Source: GCA-020344555 sp964548955 (lineage in GTDB: Bacteria; Planctomycetota; Phycisphaerae; UBA1845). Taken from it: a stretch of DNA of 64,000 bases. Below, in pieces: positions 36,612 through 46,183 of this stretch (the first letter of the stretch is position 1; every line of letters begins with the position of its first letter). Below the pieces are notes generated by a model. That model was not told where the DNA came from. It saw only the letters and a program-made list of their open reading frames with translations, and searched no databases. Made by a program: the position numbers and the translations under genes. Location of the stretch: contig CAZJTP010000002.1 in the NCBI GenBank assembly GCA_964548955.1, positions 1-64,000 of the forward strand. The letters run 5' to 3'.

Positions 36612-37712
36612 ATGGAGGATCCACGGGGGACAGACGTTGGAAACACGCCGCGATTGCGGCAGTTGGATGATTGTACAACAAAATCAACAGACAACGAGGC
36701 AAGTTGGGTGCCCAACACACGTAAAACGGTTTCGGTGATAATGACCGTCAAGAACGACGCGGCCGGCTGCGCGGTCACGCTCGATTCTTTGAGGAATCAG
36801 ACACGCAGCCCCAATGAAATCATCGTCGTCGACGGTGGGTCCACCGACGAGACCATTGAGTTGATCCGCCGATATGCCGCACGCGATTCACGAATCCGTC
36901 TGATCGAAGCGCCTGGCGTGAACATCGCCCATGGACGAAACATCGCCGTCGAGGCTACATCCGGTGGGATCATCGCCAGCATCGACAGCGGCTGCCGCGC
37001 CCAGCCGGACTGGCTGAAAAAGCTTATCCAGCCGTTCGAGAAGGACCCGGAGATCGAGTTTGTCGCAGGTTTCTACAAAATCGACGGACGCACGCTTCTG
37101 GAAAACGTCGTCGGGCTTGCGACGATGCGCGGCCAACTGAACCCGGTCGATCCGGAGACCTTCAATCCCTCCGCACGATCAATGGCCTGCGCAAAAATGC
37201 TCTGGTCGCGCGCCGGTGGGTGGCCGGAGTGGGTCGATTTCTCCGAGGACACGCTATTCGATCGCAAGGTGCGGCGTATGGATGCTCGTTGGCAATTCGC
37301 CGGCGACGCGGTTGTTCAGTGGCGGCCGCGGGGTTCCTTCCGAGCGATCGCGAAGCAGTTTTTCCACTACGGCACGGGGCGAGGCCACACGCAGATCGGC
37401 GCCGCAGGCTTCGCGTACAACCTGCGGAACATCCTGCTGATCATAGTGATAGGTGCGATTTGCTTTGTGACGACTTGGGCCATTCCCGCGCTCGTGGTGC
37501 TGCTAGGTTACTTCTACGTCTGGACGTTTCACAACAAGGCTGTGCGAATCGCACGGCGGACTGAGCGGCTGCTTGCGTATCCCGTCTGCCTTTGTGTCAT
37601 GTGGGTGGTACTGGCTTCGAACACAGCCGGGTATCTGGTCGGATCATGGCAGCAATGGCGAAACCGTGACCGATACCGGCACCGGATGGAGGCGTACCTC
37701 GCGGGCTCGTGA
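36612..37712 (+). CDS. Glycosyltransferase family 2, membrane-anchored
   Basis: GT-A fold: VSVIMTVKNDAAGCAVTLDSL, IIVVDGGSTDE, the acidic motif SIDSGCRAQ, and a later SEDTLFDRKV. Two or three C-terminal membrane helices (ILLIIVIGAICFVTTWAIPALVVLLGYFYVW and YPVCLCVMWVVLASNTAGYLV). It moves a sugar to a lipid or polysaccharide acceptor at the inner membrane. The start is uncertain: ATG 36612 has no clear ribosome-binding site and the family core begins near residue 38; GTG 36708 is an alternative. Confidence 0.85.
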   Translation: MEDPRGTDVGNTPRLRQLDDCTTKSTDNEASWVPNTRKTVSVIMTVKNDAAGCAVTLDSLRNQTRSPNEIIVVDGGSTDETIELIRRYAARDSRIRLIEAPGVNIAHGRNIAVEATSGGIIASIDSGCRAQPDWLKKLIQPFEKDPEIEFVAGFYKIDGRTLLENVVGLATMRGQLNPVDPETFNPSARSMACAKMLWSRAGGWPEWVDFSEDTLFDRKVRRMDARWQFAGDAVVQWRPRGSFRAIAKQFFHYGTGRGHTQIGAAGFAYNLRNILLIIVIGAICFVTTWAIPALVVLLGYFYVWTFHNKAVRIARRTERLLAYPVCLCVMWVVLASNTAGYLVGSWQQWRNRDRYRHRMEAYLAGS

Positions 37713-37723
37713 CCGCGCGCTGC

Positions 37724-37738
37724 GACCCGCAAAGGGTC
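37724..37738. terminator. Possible bidirectional hairpin between convergent genes
   Basis: GACCC-loop-GGGTC lies in the 35-base gap between the GT2 gene and cysK. Short stem, no T-tract, so weak. Confidence 0.3.
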
Positions 37739-37747
37739 ATTGTGGTG

Positions 37748-38635
37748 TCACAAAAGCGCGGTGCTGAAGTACCGTTCGGCCCGATCGGGCAGGACGGTGG
37801 CGATGTTGCCTTTGACGGACTTAGCTAGCTGTCGGGCGGCCCAGACATTCGCGCCGGATGATATGCCCACCAAAAGCCCGTGATCGCGCCCGAGCTGCCT
37901 GGTCGTTTCGATGGCATCCTCGTCGGTTACTTCAATGACTTTGTCAACGAGTGCCACGTCGAGAACACCGGGAATGAAACCGTCACCGATCCCTTGAATC
38001 TGATGCAGCCCCGGCTCGTGACCAAGCAGGGCCGAGACGTTCTTCGGCTCGACGGCCACGATCTTGATATGCGGATTGTGCTCCTTGAGGAACTTGCCCA
38101 CGCCCTGCAAGGTTCCGCCGCTGCCCACGCCGGCCACGAAACAGTCTATGTCTCCGTGGAGTTGATGCCACAGTTCCGGACCCGTGCCCTCGTAATGCGC
38201 CCGGGGGTTGTCGGGGTTCTCGAACTGCTGTGGGACGAAGATGCGCGGATTCTTGGCGGCCATTTCCTCCACGACACGAACGGAACCAGAGAGGCTTTCC
38301 TTATCGGGCGTCAGAATCAGCTCCGCCCCCGTGGCTTTGATCAGCTTCTTGCGTTCCACGCTCATACCTTCGGGCATGACGATCCGGACGGAGTAGCCCT
38401 TCATCCGCCCGATCAACGCAACGCCGATGCCCGTGTTGCCGGAGGTGGGCTCGACAACGATCGAATCGCTGCTGAGACGCCCGTCGCGTTCCGCGCCCTC
38501 AAGCATGGCGACGGCCACGCGGTCCTTGATGCTTCCGCCGGGATTGAGGAACTCCGCCTTGGCGAAGATTCTATCCCCGTCCACGCGAACAAGCGGAGTA
38601 TTGCCGATAAGATCGAGAATGTTGCCGGTCAGCAT
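37748..38635 (-). CDS. cysK: Cysteine synthase (O-acetylserine sulfhydrylase)
   Basis: PLP-dependent beta-family enzyme: the lysine is in NPGGSIKDRVA, the substrate loop is PTSGNTGIG, the PLP-phosphate loop GVGSGGTLQG, and ISSGANVWAA is near the C-terminus. It makes cysteine from O-acetylserine and sulfide. Length 295 is typical of CysK/CysM. No cysE is adjacent. Upstream lies a long gene-free region. Confidence 0.93.
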   Translation of the reverse strand: MLTGNILDLIGNTPLVRVDGDRIFAKAEFLNPGGSIKDRVAVAMLEGAERDGRLSSDSIVVEPTSGNTGIGVALIGRMKGYSVRIVMPEGMSVERKKLIKATGAELILTPDKESLSGSVRVVEEMAAKNPRIFVPQQFENPDNPRAHYEGTGPELWHQLHGDIDCFVAGVGSGGTLQGVGKFLKEHNPHIKIVAVEPKNVSALLGHEPGLHQIQGIGDGFIPGVLDVALVDKVIEVTDEDAIETTRQLGRDHGLLVGISSGANVWAARQLAKSVKGNIATVLPDRAERYFSTALL

Positions 38636-39301
38636 ATGCTTCTCCCTTCCTTTGAAGCCGAAAGCCGGATACTGTCAGGGCACTGTTTGACCGCGGCTGG
38701 ATGCCGCCACACGTTCCCAGCCCTTCAGCTCCGTGTATATTTAAGCACCTTACACCCCGCGCAGGCAACCTCCGTGGTGAAAAAGTCACAGGAATCCGCC
38801 CGGCGTATATCGGACCTAAACATCTGCCCGGATGCGTCGAGCCTGCCGAGACACTGTAGATACAGCCCGCGACCAGAGACGAGCCATTCAGTCGACGGAT
38901 CGCCGGACCGAGAATTCTTCTCGGTCCTTCCACATCTCGAGAGAGGATCCCCGACACAGCACGGCTCAGACGCCCCAGCGCTGGCGGGCTCCAGTTTGTG
39001 TCCAGGCGGGAGCCCCACGTTCACGGGTGCATCCTATTGGGAGTGGCTGGGTCAACGGGAGTTTACCCGTGGAATATCATTCGTGCTGTCTGGCACGTCG
39101 TGCCAGCTCCACGGGCCCGCTGGCGCGAACCAATTCCACCATCACAGATTTCTGCCACCATTATCGGGATGCACCCCTCGGTTGCCGCCTCACAACATCT
39201 GACAAATCATCTGCCCCGAAGACCTACACATTACGTACGCGTGACATTACAATATCCGCCTTGTGTTTGGTCCAAATCATAAAACCTGAAAGGAACATAC
39301 C
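38636..39301. other. 666-base gene-free region
   Basis: Between divergent cysK and the S9 peptidase gene. The only notable element is the family-D hairpin at 38905-38927. A long open frame (37880-39202) on the plus strand is antisense to cysK and lacks family motifs. TACAAT at 39248-39253 could be a -10 but has no -35. Confidence 0.55.
38905..38927. repeat. Perfect hairpin, family D-like
   Basis: GGACCGAGAA and TTCTCGGTCC form a perfect 10-base stem with a 3-base loop. The TTCTCGGTCC end is shared with family D (21281, 22795). Confidence 0.75.
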
Positions 39302-41347
39302 ATGCGAACTTTATTGGCGTCATGCAGTGTGGTTGCGTTGATGATCGGGTGCAGCGAGCCCGGATGGCGTGCTGACAATCAGCAATCCACACCCAACGAC
39401 ATGAAGAGTACGCCGCTGATTCCCCGAAGCGTCTTGTTCGGCAACCCGGACAAGGCCGGCCCGCAGATCAGCCCGGACGGAACGAAGCTGGCTTACCTGG
39501 CGGACGTAGATGGCGTGCTGAACGTATGGGTTGGGCCGGTGGATAATCCGGCCGCCGCCAAGCCCGTGACGAAAGACAAGAAACGCGGCATTCGTATGTA
39601 CACGTGGGCGTTTGAGAACCGGCACATTGTATACATCCAGGATAAGGACGGGGATGAGAACTGGCACATCTACGCGACGGATCTGAAAACCAACGAGACG
39701 CGCGACCTTACACCCATCGACGGCGTGCAGGCGCGGATCCAGCACACCAGTTACAAGTTTCCCAACGAAATGCTGATCGCGATCAATGATCGCGTCCCAC
39801 AGCTCCATGACATCTACCGTATCAATATCGAGACCGGGGAGCGGAAGTTGATCCAGCAAAACGACGGCTATGCGCGATTCACCACCGACGATGACTTCAA
39901 CGTTCGATTGGCCACGAAGATGACGCCGGACGGGGGCAGCGAGGTTTTCAAGGCGACTAACGGCGGCAAGGACTGGACGTTGTTCATGAAGATCTCGCGC
40001 GACGACCTGATGACCACAGGTCCTGCAGGATTCGACAGGAGCGGCAAGGTCCTCTACATGATGGACAGCGTGGGTCGGAATACGGGTGCGCTGGTCGCCT
40101 ACAATCTGGAGACGGACGAGAAGAGGGTCTTGGCGTCAAATCCGCGGGCGGATGTCAGCGGTGTTATGGCACACCCCATGGAAAAGACGATCGAGGCCGT
40201 GTCTTTCACGTATAAGCGGCGTGAGTGGAAGATTCTCGACGCGTCGATTAAGGCCGATCTGAACTACCTCAAGAAGGTCGCGGACGGCGAGATGAACGTC
40301 ACCGACCGAACGCTGGATGATAAGCACTGGATTGTGGCCTATGTGATGGATAATGGCCCCGTCCGGTACTATCACTATGACCGCCCTGGCGAAAAGGCGA
40401 AGTTCCTTTTCAGCAATCGCAAGGCATTGGAAGGCCAGCCGCTCACCAGGATACATCCGGTAGTGATCAAGTCGCGTGACGGGTTGAATCTGGTCAGCTA
40501 CCTTTCGCTGCCGGTCTGGATGGACAGGGATAGCGACGGCCGGCCGGAAAAACCCGTGCCGATAGTGCTTTTCGTGCACGGTGGGCCGTGGGCTCGCGAC
40601 AGCTGGGGCTATAGCTCGTACGATCAGTGGCTGACCAATCGCGGCTACGCGGTGTTGAGCGTGAACTTTCGTAGCTCAACCGGCTTCGGAAAGAAGTTCG
40701 TCAATTCGGGCGACCTGGAATGGGCCCGTAAAATGCACGACGACCTGATTGACGCCGTGAACTGGGCGATCAAGAAAAAGATCGCCGATCCCAAGCGCGT
40801 CGCAATCATGGGCGGCAGCTACGGTGGGTACGCGACGCTGGTCGGGTTGACGTACACGCCGGACGTATTTGCATGCGGTGTGGACATCTGCGGACCGTCC
40901 AACTTGATCACATTGCTCGAGTCCATCCCGCCATACTGGAAACCGATGCTCGACGTGTTCACCACTCGTGTAGGCGATCACCGGACGGACGAAGGCCGCA
41001 AATTACTCACCGAGCGATCGCCGCTGACCTATGTGGATCGCATCAGCAGGCCATTGCTGATCGGTCAGGGTGCCAACGACCCGCGCGTCAAACAGGCCGA
41101 GGCCGACCAGATTGTCAAGGCCATGGAGGACAAAAACATCCCAGTGGCATACGTGTTGTTCCCCGATGAGGGTCACGGTTTCGCCCGCCCGGAGAACCGC
41201 ATAGCATTCAACGCCGTGGCGGAGGCGTTTCTTGCCAAGCACCTGGGTGGGCGGTACGAGCCGATCGGTGACGACTTCACGGGTTCGAGTATCACCGTGC
41301 CAAAGGGTGCCGACCAGTTACCAGGATTGCCCGAAGCTTTGCCGTAG
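39302..41347 (+). CDS. Prolyl-oligopeptidase family (S9) serine peptidase, lipoprotein
   Basis: A lipobox (ALMIGC) shows envelope anchoring. A beta-propeller domain (residues about 50-400; many ISPDGTKLAYLA-type strands) precedes an alpha/beta-hydrolase with Ser506 (GGSYGG), Asp593 (GANDPRV) and His625 (DEGHGF). It cuts oligopeptides, often after Pro or at dipeptide ends. RBS AAAGGAA upstream of ATG 39302. No operon partner; convergent with endonuclease V. Confidence 0.92.
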   Translation: MRTLLASCSVVALMIGCSEPGWRADNQQSTPNDMKSTPLIPRSVLFGNPDKAGPQISPDGTKLAYLADVDGVLNVWVGPVDNPAAAKPVTKDKKRGIRMYTWAFENRHIVYIQDKDGDENWHIYATDLKTNETRDLTPIDGVQARIQHTSYKFPNEMLIAINDRVPQLHDIYRINIETGERKLIQQNDGYARFTTDDDFNVRLATKMTPDGGSEVFKATNGGKDWTLFMKISRDDLMTTGPAGFDRSGKVLYMMDSVGRNTGALVAYNLETDEKRVLASNPRADVSGVMAHPMEKTIEAVSFTYKRREWKILDASIKADLNYLKKVADGEMNVTDRTLDDKHWIVAYVMDNGPVRYYHYDRPGEKAKFLFSNRKALEGQPLTRIHPVVIKSRDGLNLVSYLSLPVWMDRDSDGRPEKPVPIVLFVHGGPWARDSWGYSSYDQWLTNRGYAVLSVNFRSSTGFGKKFVNSGDLEWARKMHDDLIDAVNWAIKKKIADPKRVAIMGGSYGGYATLVGLTYTPDVFACGVDICGPSNLITLLESIPPYWKPMLDVFTTRVGDHRTDEGRKLLTERSPLTYVDRISRPLLIGQGANDPRVKQAEADQIVKAMEDKNIPVAYVLFPDEGHGFARPENRIAFNAVAEAFLAKHLGGRYEPIGDDFTGSSITVPKGADQLPGLPEALP

Positions 41348-41361
41348 GGGTGATCGGTTTA

Positions 41362-42039
41362 TCAGAGGCGAGTCTTTTCGCAGGCGACAAGCTTGTCGGC
41401 CAGGCGCGTCGGCTCGGGGATTCGAAAGCCCGCGCAGGCGGCCAGCGCTATCTCAACAGCCGCTTTTAGTGAGAGGCGGTGCCCGACGCTGATGTAGATG
41501 GGCTTTACGTTATCGCGCGTGCGCAGGGCCATCCCAATGCACTCACCGTTGTGCTCGATGGGCGTCGTCGATCCTCTGGCAACGCCCGGCATCGTGCACG
41601 TTCCGACCAGCAGGCTTTTTGCACAACCCAGACTGGATCGATCAATCAGCAGACCCACGTGCGACGCCAGACCGAACCGGCGAGGGTGAGCGTACCCTTG
41701 ACCGTCGAACAGAAACGCATCAGGTTCGCAGCGCAGTCTGCGCAGGACAGCCAGAATCGCCGGGGCTTCGCGGAACGAAAGCAGGCCCGGCACGTAGGGG
41801 AATTGCACCGGACGACGGATAACGTGTTGTTCCACCACTTCGCGAGCTTGTGCATCCCAAACCACCACGCCTGCTATGCCTTCCCCATGATCCTTGCGGA
41901 AGGCAAGATCGACGCCGGCCAGCAACCTCGGACGGCGGACCCGACCCTCCCGGACGATCCGACCGGCCAGTTCACGCTGGATGGCAACGGCTCTTTTCGG
42001 AGTCACGGACCAGGAATGGGGCGAGCGTGGTATTCTCAA
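41362..42039 (-). CDS. nfi: Endonuclease V (deoxyinosine-specific)
   Basis: Matches Nfi: LLAGVDLAFR, the metal-binding DGQGYAHPRRFGLASHVGLL, and LSLKAAVEIA near the end. It nicks DNA (or RNA) one base past inosine in repair. Length 225 is typical. Start TTG 42039; other starts downstream would lose conserved sequence. Convergent with the S9 peptidase, with only 14 bases between stops. Confidence 0.92.
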   Translation of the reverse strand: MRIPRSPHSWSVTPKRAVAIQRELAGRIVREGRVRRPRLLAGVDLAFRKDHGEGIAGVVVWDAQAREVVEQHVIRRPVQFPYVPGLLSFREAPAILAVLRRLRCEPDAFLFDGQGYAHPRRFGLASHVGLLIDRSSLGCAKSLLVGTCTMPGVARGSTTPIEHNGECIGMALRTRDNVKPIYISVGHRLSLKAAVEIALAACAGFRIPEPTRLADKLVACEKTRL

Positions 42040-42093
42040 TGAAGCTTACTCACAACACGGTACCGGACAAAGCCCCCATAGTGGGCGAAGGCA

Positions 42094-42232
42094 TGTAGCC
42101 ACGGGCACAAGCCCATGGTGTACGCGTCGCGGCGGAAGCGCGGCGATAACGGGGTCCGTGCCAACTATCGCCCCTTACGGATCTTATGCGTTTACGCCGT
42201 TCTTATCCCACGGGCTCACGCCCGTGGCTAAG
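42094..42232. repeat. REPIN-like inverted pair, family E
   Basis: Arms GCCACGGGCACAAGCCCATG and CCACGGGCTCACGCCCGTGG in inverted orientation, about 85 bases apart. Confidence 0.65.
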
Positions 42233-42268
42233 CGCCCATGCCCCTTCCGGGGCATGACGGTCAGACCA

Positions 42269-42486
42269 TCAGCCGTTCGCCATCGCTCGACGACGAACGA
42301 GAACAACCATTCCCGCCAACAAGACGAGCAGCATCATCGTGACAAGACTCCATTCGGACACTGTGGGAATACCTGCGAGACAGGGTCCCATGACCTCGTC
42401 CGCTCCCATGTCCACTACGTCGCCGATGACTCGGTCGACGCAGGCAGGACCACCGTAACCATGGTAAGAATCGCTTTCCTCGACAT
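42269..42486 (-). pseudogene. Broken small gene with signal-peptide start and VSEW-type C-terminal sorting signal
   Basis: A perfect ribosome-binding site (AGGAGGTGA) precedes ATG 42486 and a hydrophobic start (MSRKAILTMVTVVL), which stops after 23 codons. A different frame then reads GIPTVSEWSLVTMMLLVLLA GMVVLVRRR and ends at TGA (42269). This is the IPTL/PEP-CTERM-like tail (motif, hydrophobic helix, basic end) used for sorting by exosortase-type enzymes. Start and tail are in different frames, so a frameshift or deletion is likely; a sequencing error is possible. Confidence 0.55.
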
Positions 42487-42792
42487 GTTCTCACCTCCTA
42501 GCAATGTGCCTTGACTCGAACCAAGAACGGTTCACGGAGTGTACCAGCCCCCCCTTGCAGCATCAAGCCCCTTACCCGGCCCCAGCGAGTGCGGGTGCCC
42601 CATCCATCCCGGCGTCGCCCCGACCTCCTGTCAACACGACAATCCCGGACAGCATCCACTTGCCCCCAGCCTACCAGTCCACCAAAATGTGGGTAATAGC
42701 AAGGCTTAATGCCCGCGCGGACTCTCCTTCGCCAAGGCGTGTTCGGTGCCCATGATTCCGCTACACGAAAACGAAGAAGGCTGTAGACCATT

Positions 42793-43230
42793 ATGCTACG
42801 CATTCTCGGAATTGATTACGGCACGAAGCGCGTCGGCCTGGCCGTTGGTGATACCGATGTCGGCATTGCGTCACCGCTCGAGACGATCGAAATACGTGGT
42901 GACATCGCAGATCAGATTCGTGTGGTCCTGAGCGCCACCCAGGATTATGACGTTGGTGCGTTTGTCGTCGGCCTGCCCCTAAATATGGATGGTACGGAGG
43001 GTGAGCAGGCGAAACTGACGCGGCGATTCGGTGACGTCCTGGCGCACACCGGCGGCAAACCGGTGCACTACTGGGACGAACGGTTGTCCTCCCACGCAGC
43101 CCAGGAACTTCTCCAGCCCGCAGAGCTTACCCGCAAGAAACGAAAGGCCGTCGAAGACTCTGTCGCCGCCCAGGTGATTCTGCAGAGTTATCTCGACGCC
43201 GGGGCTGATCGTGTCGGCGAGCAGGATTAA
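42793..43230 (+). CDS. ruvX: Putative pre-16S rRNA nuclease / Holliday junction resolvase-like (YqgF)
   Basis: YqgF/RuvX signature: ILGIDYGTKRVGLAVGD at the start, VVGLPLNMDGTEG, and WDERLSSHAAQELL. An RNase-H-like fold used in 16S rRNA 5' maturation. Length 145 is normal. RBS is weak (GAAGAAGG upstream). The MntA/HepT pair begins 49 bases after it, so they may share a transcript. Confidence 0.93.
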   Translation: MLRILGIDYGTKRVGLAVGDTDVGIASPLETIEIRGDIADQIRVVLSATQDYDVGAFVVGLPLNMDGTEGEQAKLTRRFGDVLAHTGGKPVHYWDERLSSHAAQELLQPAELTRKKRKAVEDSVAAQVILQSYLDAGADRVGEQD

Positions 43231-43279
43231 CGATCGACCGGGAAGTGACTGGTCGCCGGAGGTCGTATACACTACTGGC

Positions 43280-43594
43280 ATGGTTACTGAAAGGTTCATA
43301 TTTCCGGCAGAGGAAGTAACGTCGTTTTGTCGGCGGTGGAAGATCGTGGAACTGGCTGTGTTCGGTTCGGCGCTGCGGGAGGACTTCGACGCGAACAGCG
43401 ACGTGGACCTGCTGGTGACGTTTGCGCCGGATGCGGATTGGAGTCTGCTCGATCATGTAAAGATGCAACACGAGCTGGCGGACCTGCTGGGAAGGTCGGT
43501 CGATCTCGTCAGCCGACGGGCGATCGAGAGTAGCCACAATCCGATCCGCAAACGTGAGATACTCGGTTCGGCCAGGACAGTCTATGCTGCTTGA
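43280..43594 (+). CDS. mntA: MntA-type minimal nucleotidyltransferase antitoxin
   Basis: The motif GSx10DxD is exact: GS (29-30) then DVD (41-43) in FGSALREDFDANSDVDLLV. In the type VII HepT/MntA system this protein AMPylates the HEPN toxin and so inactivates it. 104 residues, normal. No Shine-Dalgarno is seen; TATACA at 43266-43271 would put a transcript start next to the ATG, so a leaderless message is possible. Overlaps hepT by 11 bases. Confidence 0.88.
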   Translation: MVTERFIFPAEEVTSFCRRWKIVELAVFGSALREDFDANSDVDLLVTFAPDADWSLLDHVKMQHELADLLGRSVDLVSRRAIESSHNPIRKREILGSARTVYAA

Positions 43595-43925
43595 TGAAAC
43601 AACACTGCTGGACATTGCCCGCTCGGCACGACTCGCACTGGATTTTACGCGCGGGTTGGACCTGGCAACCCTCCGGACGGATATGAAGACTCAATCCGCC
43701 GTGCTGCATCAACTGCTCATCCTTGGCGAAGCTGTCAAGAGGTTGTCACCGGGGTTCAGGGAGGCACATAAAGACATACCGTGGTCGCTGATTGCAGGAA
43801 TGCGGGACAAGCTGATCCACGCGTACGACGAGGTCGATCTGCAAGAGGTGTGGCGTACCGTCGAGCGCGACATTCCTGAACTGCTGCAGCGCATTGAGCC
43901 GCTGCTTCCGAAACTGGATTTGTAA
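43584..43925 (+). CDS. hepT: HepT-type HEPN toxin (DUF86)
   Basis: The HEPN RNase motif Rx4HxY is present as R74, H79 and Y81 (MRDKLIHAYDEVD). All-helical, 113 residues. It cleaves RNA (tRNA 3' ends in studied cases) unless AMPylated on the Tyr by MntA. The order antitoxin-toxin with overlap is the usual one. Both active sites look intact, so the system is probably functional. Confidence 0.88.
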   Translation: MLLDETTLLDIARSARLALDFTRGLDLATLRTDMKTQSAVLHQLLILGEAVKRLSPGFREAHKDIPWSLIAGMRDKLIHAYDEVDLQEVWRTVERDIPELLQRIEPLLPKLDL

Positions 43926-43980
43926 CATCGCGTCCATGTCACATTGCGCCCCAGGCTCATGATGGTCCGCACTGCAGGTG

Positions 43981-44910
43981 CTACTTCGGTGACAGCACTT
44001 CGTCAATGAACATTGCAAGACGGTCGGTGAAATCAGGCGAGTACGTGAATCCCGCTTCGTTGTGTCCGCCGGGGGTTTCGACGAATCGCTTCGGCTCGGC
44101 GGCGGCGTCGAAGAGCTTTCGGCCGTTGACAAACGGGATGAGCGTGTCGTCCTTCCCGTGAAAAAACAGCTTCGGGCAGGTGATCCGTGGGACCTTGTCG
44201 ATCGATTCATAGCGGTAGGTCAGCAGCAGGCGAACCGGTAGAAACGGGAAGTGCAGCCGCCCGATGTCGACAAGACTCGTGAACGTTGATTCGACGACCA
44301 GGGCGGTTGGATGGATCGAAGATGGTGTTTGCTCTACCCGCGTGGCCAGTTCAATCGCCACGGCACCACCCAGCGATCGGCCGAACAGAATCACGCGCCG
44401 GGGCGATTCGCCGCGCGTCTCGATCAGGTACCGCCAGGCTGCCTCCGCGTCTTCGTACGTGCCCTGTTCGCTGGGGCGACCCTCACTCCGGCCAAAGCCG
44501 CGGTAGTCGAAGATAACGACGTTAAGACCCATTCCATGAAGCAGTTTGACGCTGTGCAGCCGATCTGACATGTTCCCGGCATTGCCGTGACAGAAGATAA
44601 CACTGCCCTTTGGATCAACATGCGGAACGTACCACGCGGCGATCGACACGCCGTCGTTTGTCCTCAGCGTGAGATCCTCGAAATCCAACCCGATGTCGCT
44701 CGGTGCAACCGGGTAGCCCCGCGTAGGGAAGTAGATCAGGCGGGATTGAAGCAAACCAACGAGCACGCAAACTCCCAGGTAGGTCAGCACGACCACAAGT
44801 ATGAGACGCCTGATGCGGCGGCCCCAGCCGGAACATCGCCACTCCCAACCCTCGCTTTCGGTCTCCCGAGCATCGTGAGCGTTATCAGGGGTGTCGCTGC
44901 GGTTGCCCAT
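43981..44910 (-). CDS. Membrane-anchored alpha/beta hydrolase (Bem46/ABHD13-like)
   Basis: One N-terminal membrane helix (LILVVVLTYLGVCVLVGLL) and an alpha/beta-hydrolase fold: oxyanion region FCHGNAGN, nucleophile GRSLGG, acid HGKDDTLIP and His in TPGGHNEAG. These proteins are predicted serine hydrolases of unknown substrate, facing the periplasm. Converges on hepT. The gene stands alone; no substrate clue from neighbours. Confidence 0.85.
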   Translation of the reverse strand: MGNRSDTPDNAHDARETESEGWEWRCSGWGRRIRRLILVVVLTYLGVCVLVGLLQSRLIYFPTRGYPVAPSDIGLDFEDLTLRTNDGVSIAAWYVPHVDPKGSVIFCHGNAGNMSDRLHSVKLLHGMGLNVVIFDYRGFGRSEGRPSEQGTYEDAEAAWRYLIETRGESPRRVILFGRSLGGAVAIELATRVEQTPSSIHPTALVVESTFTSLVDIGRLHFPFLPVRLLLTYRYESIDKVPRITCPKLFFHGKDDTLIPFVNGRKLFDAAAEPKRFVETPGGHNEAGFTYSPDFTDRLAMFIDEVLSPK

Positions 44911-45070
44911 CTCACGATCCTTGGGTGTTGGTCCTGGTATCCTGGGGAGTCTAGTTTATCCGGATGTAAGCACAACCCGGGATGCGGATTTCGGAATCGT
45001 GTCATCCAATAAGACGGTGTGTTCGTCCATATCTGCGAGAGCCGAACCTTAAACCGAGGAGGACAATACC

Positions 45071-46183
45071 ATGATTCCCAACCGCTTAACGATAACGACG
45101 ACGGCTACCGCAGTGGCCATGGGTCTTTGGGCGTGCTCGGGTTGCGTAGAGCGTGATGAGACCATCAAGATCGGCGTTGACGGGTCGGTCGTCATCGAGC
45201 TGGAGTTCAACGCCGATGAGGGGGAGCTGTCGGGGGGTGATGCCATGCCATCGGCCGAAAGCGGCTGGGAGGTGACCCGGACGACCAAGAAAGAGGGTGA
45301 CGAGGTGACCGAGATACTCAAGAGCGAGCGGCGTTTCGAGCCGGGCGAGGAACTGCCGTCGACATTCGCGGCCGCGGACGATCCGGACGCCGACCTGTAT
45401 CTCGATTTCCCCACGACCCTGCGCATCGAGCATCGTGCGGACGGGATCTACTACTACTTCCACCGGGCTTACACCCCACGGCGTTGGGCCCACATACAGC
45501 GATGGGAGGACTTCTTCTTCGACGACGAAGTCAAGAAGCTTGGTGAAAAACCGGTTGAGGAGCTTACTCTCGAGGAGCGGGTCAAGATCGTCGAGGCCTT
45601 CGCCGGCATGGAGGCCATCAAGCAGCTCGAGTTCTGCAAGACAGCGATCGCAGAGAGCCATCCGGACCTGTCCGTGGAGTACGGATTGATCGCCCGCCGG
45701 GCCTTGATCGACTTTTACACCCAACTTGAAGAGGAGGGGAACGATCGCTTTGAGCGGATTATCGAGCGTTGCGGAGCCCTTCCCGAGGATCAGCAAGGGG
45801 GATGCTTCGACGAAGAGGCTGAGCGGATCCTGGGTGAAGCATACAATATCTATATTCAGTCTCTGCGTGGTGAGGCCGGACTGACCGGCGGTCAGATTGC
45901 GGTGTTCGAGCGGGCGTACCAGCGGGCCCAGCGCTACCATAAGATCACCGAACAGCTCGGCGGCCATAGTTTCGACGTTCGGGTCGAAATGCCCGGTACA
46001 ATTATCGCTCACAACGCTCTCGACGACGACGTGGACGTGGATGAGGATGAGAAGACATCTACGGTCGAGTTCGAATTTGACGGCAAGTGGTTTCGTGATA
46101 ATCCTCACGAACTGATCGCCGTATCCCACTTGGACCACAAGACCGCCCTGGAGATGAGGAACCGTGTCGATGACAGCGATTAG
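45071..46183 (+). CDS. Lipoprotein of unknown function
   Basis: A signal peptide with cysteines at the end of the hydrophobic core (GLWACSGC) marks a lipoprotein. The rest is acidic and mixed alpha/beta with no family I recognise. Strong RBS (GAGGAGG, 45056-45062) at 45071. Its 3' end overlaps the ECF sigma gene by 14 bases, so it is translated with the sigma/anti-sigma pair and may be sensed by or regulate it. Function is not assigned. Confidence 0.75.
   Translation: MIPNRLTITTTATAVAMGLWACSGCVERDETIKIGVDGSVVIELEFNADEGELSGGDAMPSAESGWEVTRTTKKEGDEVTEILKSERRFEPGEELPSTFAAADDPDADLYLDFPTTLRIEHRADGIYYYFHRAYTPRRWAHIQRWEDFFFDDEVKKLGEKPVEELTLEERVKIVEAFAGMEAIKQLEFCKTAIAESHPDLSVEYGLIARRALIDFYTQLEEEGNDRFERIIERCGALPEDQQGGCFDEEAERILGEAYNIYIQSLRGEAGLTGGQIAVFERAYQRAQRYHKITEQLGGHSFDVRVEMPGTIIAHNALDDDVDVDEDEKTSTVEFEFDGKWFRDNPHELIAVSHLDHKTALEMRNRVDDSD

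Larger units (their letters stand above)
42040..42792. other. 753-base region with repeat pair and sorting-signal remnant
   Basis: Contains a family-E inverted pair (42094-42232) and the minus-strand remnant at 42269-42486. No other gene is supported. Confidence 0.6.

Noticed and set aside
37880..39202. Long plus-strand open frame (440 codons) antisense to cysK
   Set aside because: It lies opposite a clear CysK gene, shows no family motif and runs through a non-coding repeat; it is a shadow of GC-rich codon usage.
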